7,410 nucleotides of DNA, from the NCBI GenBank assembly GCA_022428035.1, contig JAKMDG010000416.1, forward strand, positions 1 through 7,410, written 5' to 3'. Positions 6,805 through 7,410 of this stretch are shown piece by piece; within the stretch, counting starts at the first letter, position 1; each line of letters begins with the position of its first letter. Source of the DNA: Longimicrobiales bacterium. GTDB taxonomy: Bacteria; Gemmatimonadota; Gemmatimonadetes; Longimicrobiales; Gaopeijiaceae. The position numbers and the translations under genes were made by a program. The notes beneath the pieces are model-generated. The model saw only the letters and a list, made by a program, of their open reading frames with translations, had not been told where the DNA came from and searched no databases.

Positions 6805-7410
6805 GCGAGATCGCGCGGGGGGCGTCCAGTCAGACGGTCGCAGAGGTCCGTCCCTCGTTCCGCCATCGAGTCGAGTACGTAGCGTATCGGGTTGCGCGGG
6901 CGGTCCTCTGTGCTCTTCCCGAGGGGATCGCCGTTCGTCTGGCCGCGGGTCTCGGCTGGATCGCCGGGGTCATGGTTCGAATCCGTCGTCATGATGTCGA
7001 CGCCCACCTCGCGATCGCGTTCCCTGATCGTGACTCGGCCTGGCGCCGGTGTGTCGCACGGCGGAGCTATGCCCATCTGGGAAGGGAAGCAGCACTGTTG
7101 TTCCGGACGCTTCGTTGGTCGGCCGACGAAATCGCGTCACGAGTCGATCTGAAAGACTTTCGTGCGGCTCTCGAGACGGTGGAGACCGACCGCGGAGTGG
7201 TGCTGCTGACTGGGCATCTCGGTAACTGGGAGATCGCTGGCGCCAGCATTGCGGCGTCCGGCTTCCCGATCGATGTAGTCGGGAAGGGGATGGCGAATCG
7301 TCGCTTCGAGACGGACCTTTTCGCCACCCGGGAACGTCTGGGTATGCAGGTGATCGACATGGCTGACGCTCCGAAGGGGGTGCTGCGTTCCCTCCGGCAA
7401 GGCAGGCTTG
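6801..7410 (+). CDS. LpxL/HtrB-type lipid A acyltransferase, 3' end missing
   Basis: The frame starts at ATG 6801, overlapping the exporter stop as ATGA (translational coupling is likely), and stays open to the window end, giving 203 complete codons. The protein matches the LpxL/LpxM (HtrB) family, which transfers a secondary acyl chain onto lipid A precursors at the inner membrane. Visible features are a hydrophobic N-terminal segment (about residues 31-59, interrupted by charged residues), an N-terminal region with RRHDVDAHLAIAFPD, typical of the family, a conserved S-Y-x-H-L-G-R-E stretch (about 89-96), and the catalytic H-x4-E motif in TGHLGNWE (H139, E144). The family is usually about 290-320 residues long, so roughly a third is missing past the edge. 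The preceding exporter gene supports a lipid-envelope role. Which acyl position or lipid is used cannot be told; a phosphatidyl-mannoside-type acyltransferase of the same superfamily is an alternative. Confidence 0.9.
   Translation, partial: MSEIARGASSQTVAEVRPSFRHRVEYVAYRVARAVLCALPEGIAVRLAAGLGWIAGVMVRIRRHDVDAHLAIAFPDRDSAWRRCVARRSYAHLGREAALLFRTLRWSADEIASRVDLKDFRAALETVETDRGVVLLTGHLGNWEIAGASIAASGFPIDVVGKGMANRRFETDLFATRERLGMQVIDMADAPKGVLRSLRQGRL

Overview
The window is GC-rich, compactly coded bacterial DNA with six genes, all on the + strand and open at both ends. The gene content points to a Gram-negative (diderm) bacterium: a TonB-like energy transducer, an MsbA-type lipid exporter and a lipid A-type acyltransferase. 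A PorX-like response regulator fused to a PglZ/alkaline-phosphatase domain, together with tandem fasciclin domains and high GC, suggests Gemmatimonadota or a relative of the Bacteroidota/Fibrobacterota group. The phylum is an inference from gene content, not a sequence search.

Layout. Positions 1-2033 hold the 3' part of a gene for a multi-FAS1 (fasciclin) protein, with five FAS1 domains visible and the first cut by the window edge. Domains 2 and 3 are recent-looking duplicates. A strong hairpin (2067-2098) with a UUCG loop follows the stop. A TonB-like protein (2176-2850) comes next, then a small four-helix DoxX-like membrane protein (2935-3306). The second half looks like one transcription unit: porX-like (3392-4966), an MsbA-like ABC exporter (4978-6804, 11 bases downstream) and an LpxL/HtrB-type acyltransferase (6801 to the window end, ATGA overlap with the exporter gene).

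How the genes may work together. The last three genes are tightly packed and probably cotranscribed. The exporter and acyltransferase fit lipid A / lipid core assembly and flipping at the inner membrane. The PorX-like protein leads this unit, so a signal-dependent regulator with a probable cyclic-oligonucleotide phosphodiesterase domain sits with outer-membrane lipid genes. This is the most interesting aspect of the window. The upstream half also encodes envelope proteins (a probably exported fasciclin protein, TonB-like, DoxX-like), but the hairpin and gaps of about 85-140 bases suggest separate transcription units. No RNA genes, CRISPR arrays or mobile elements were seen.
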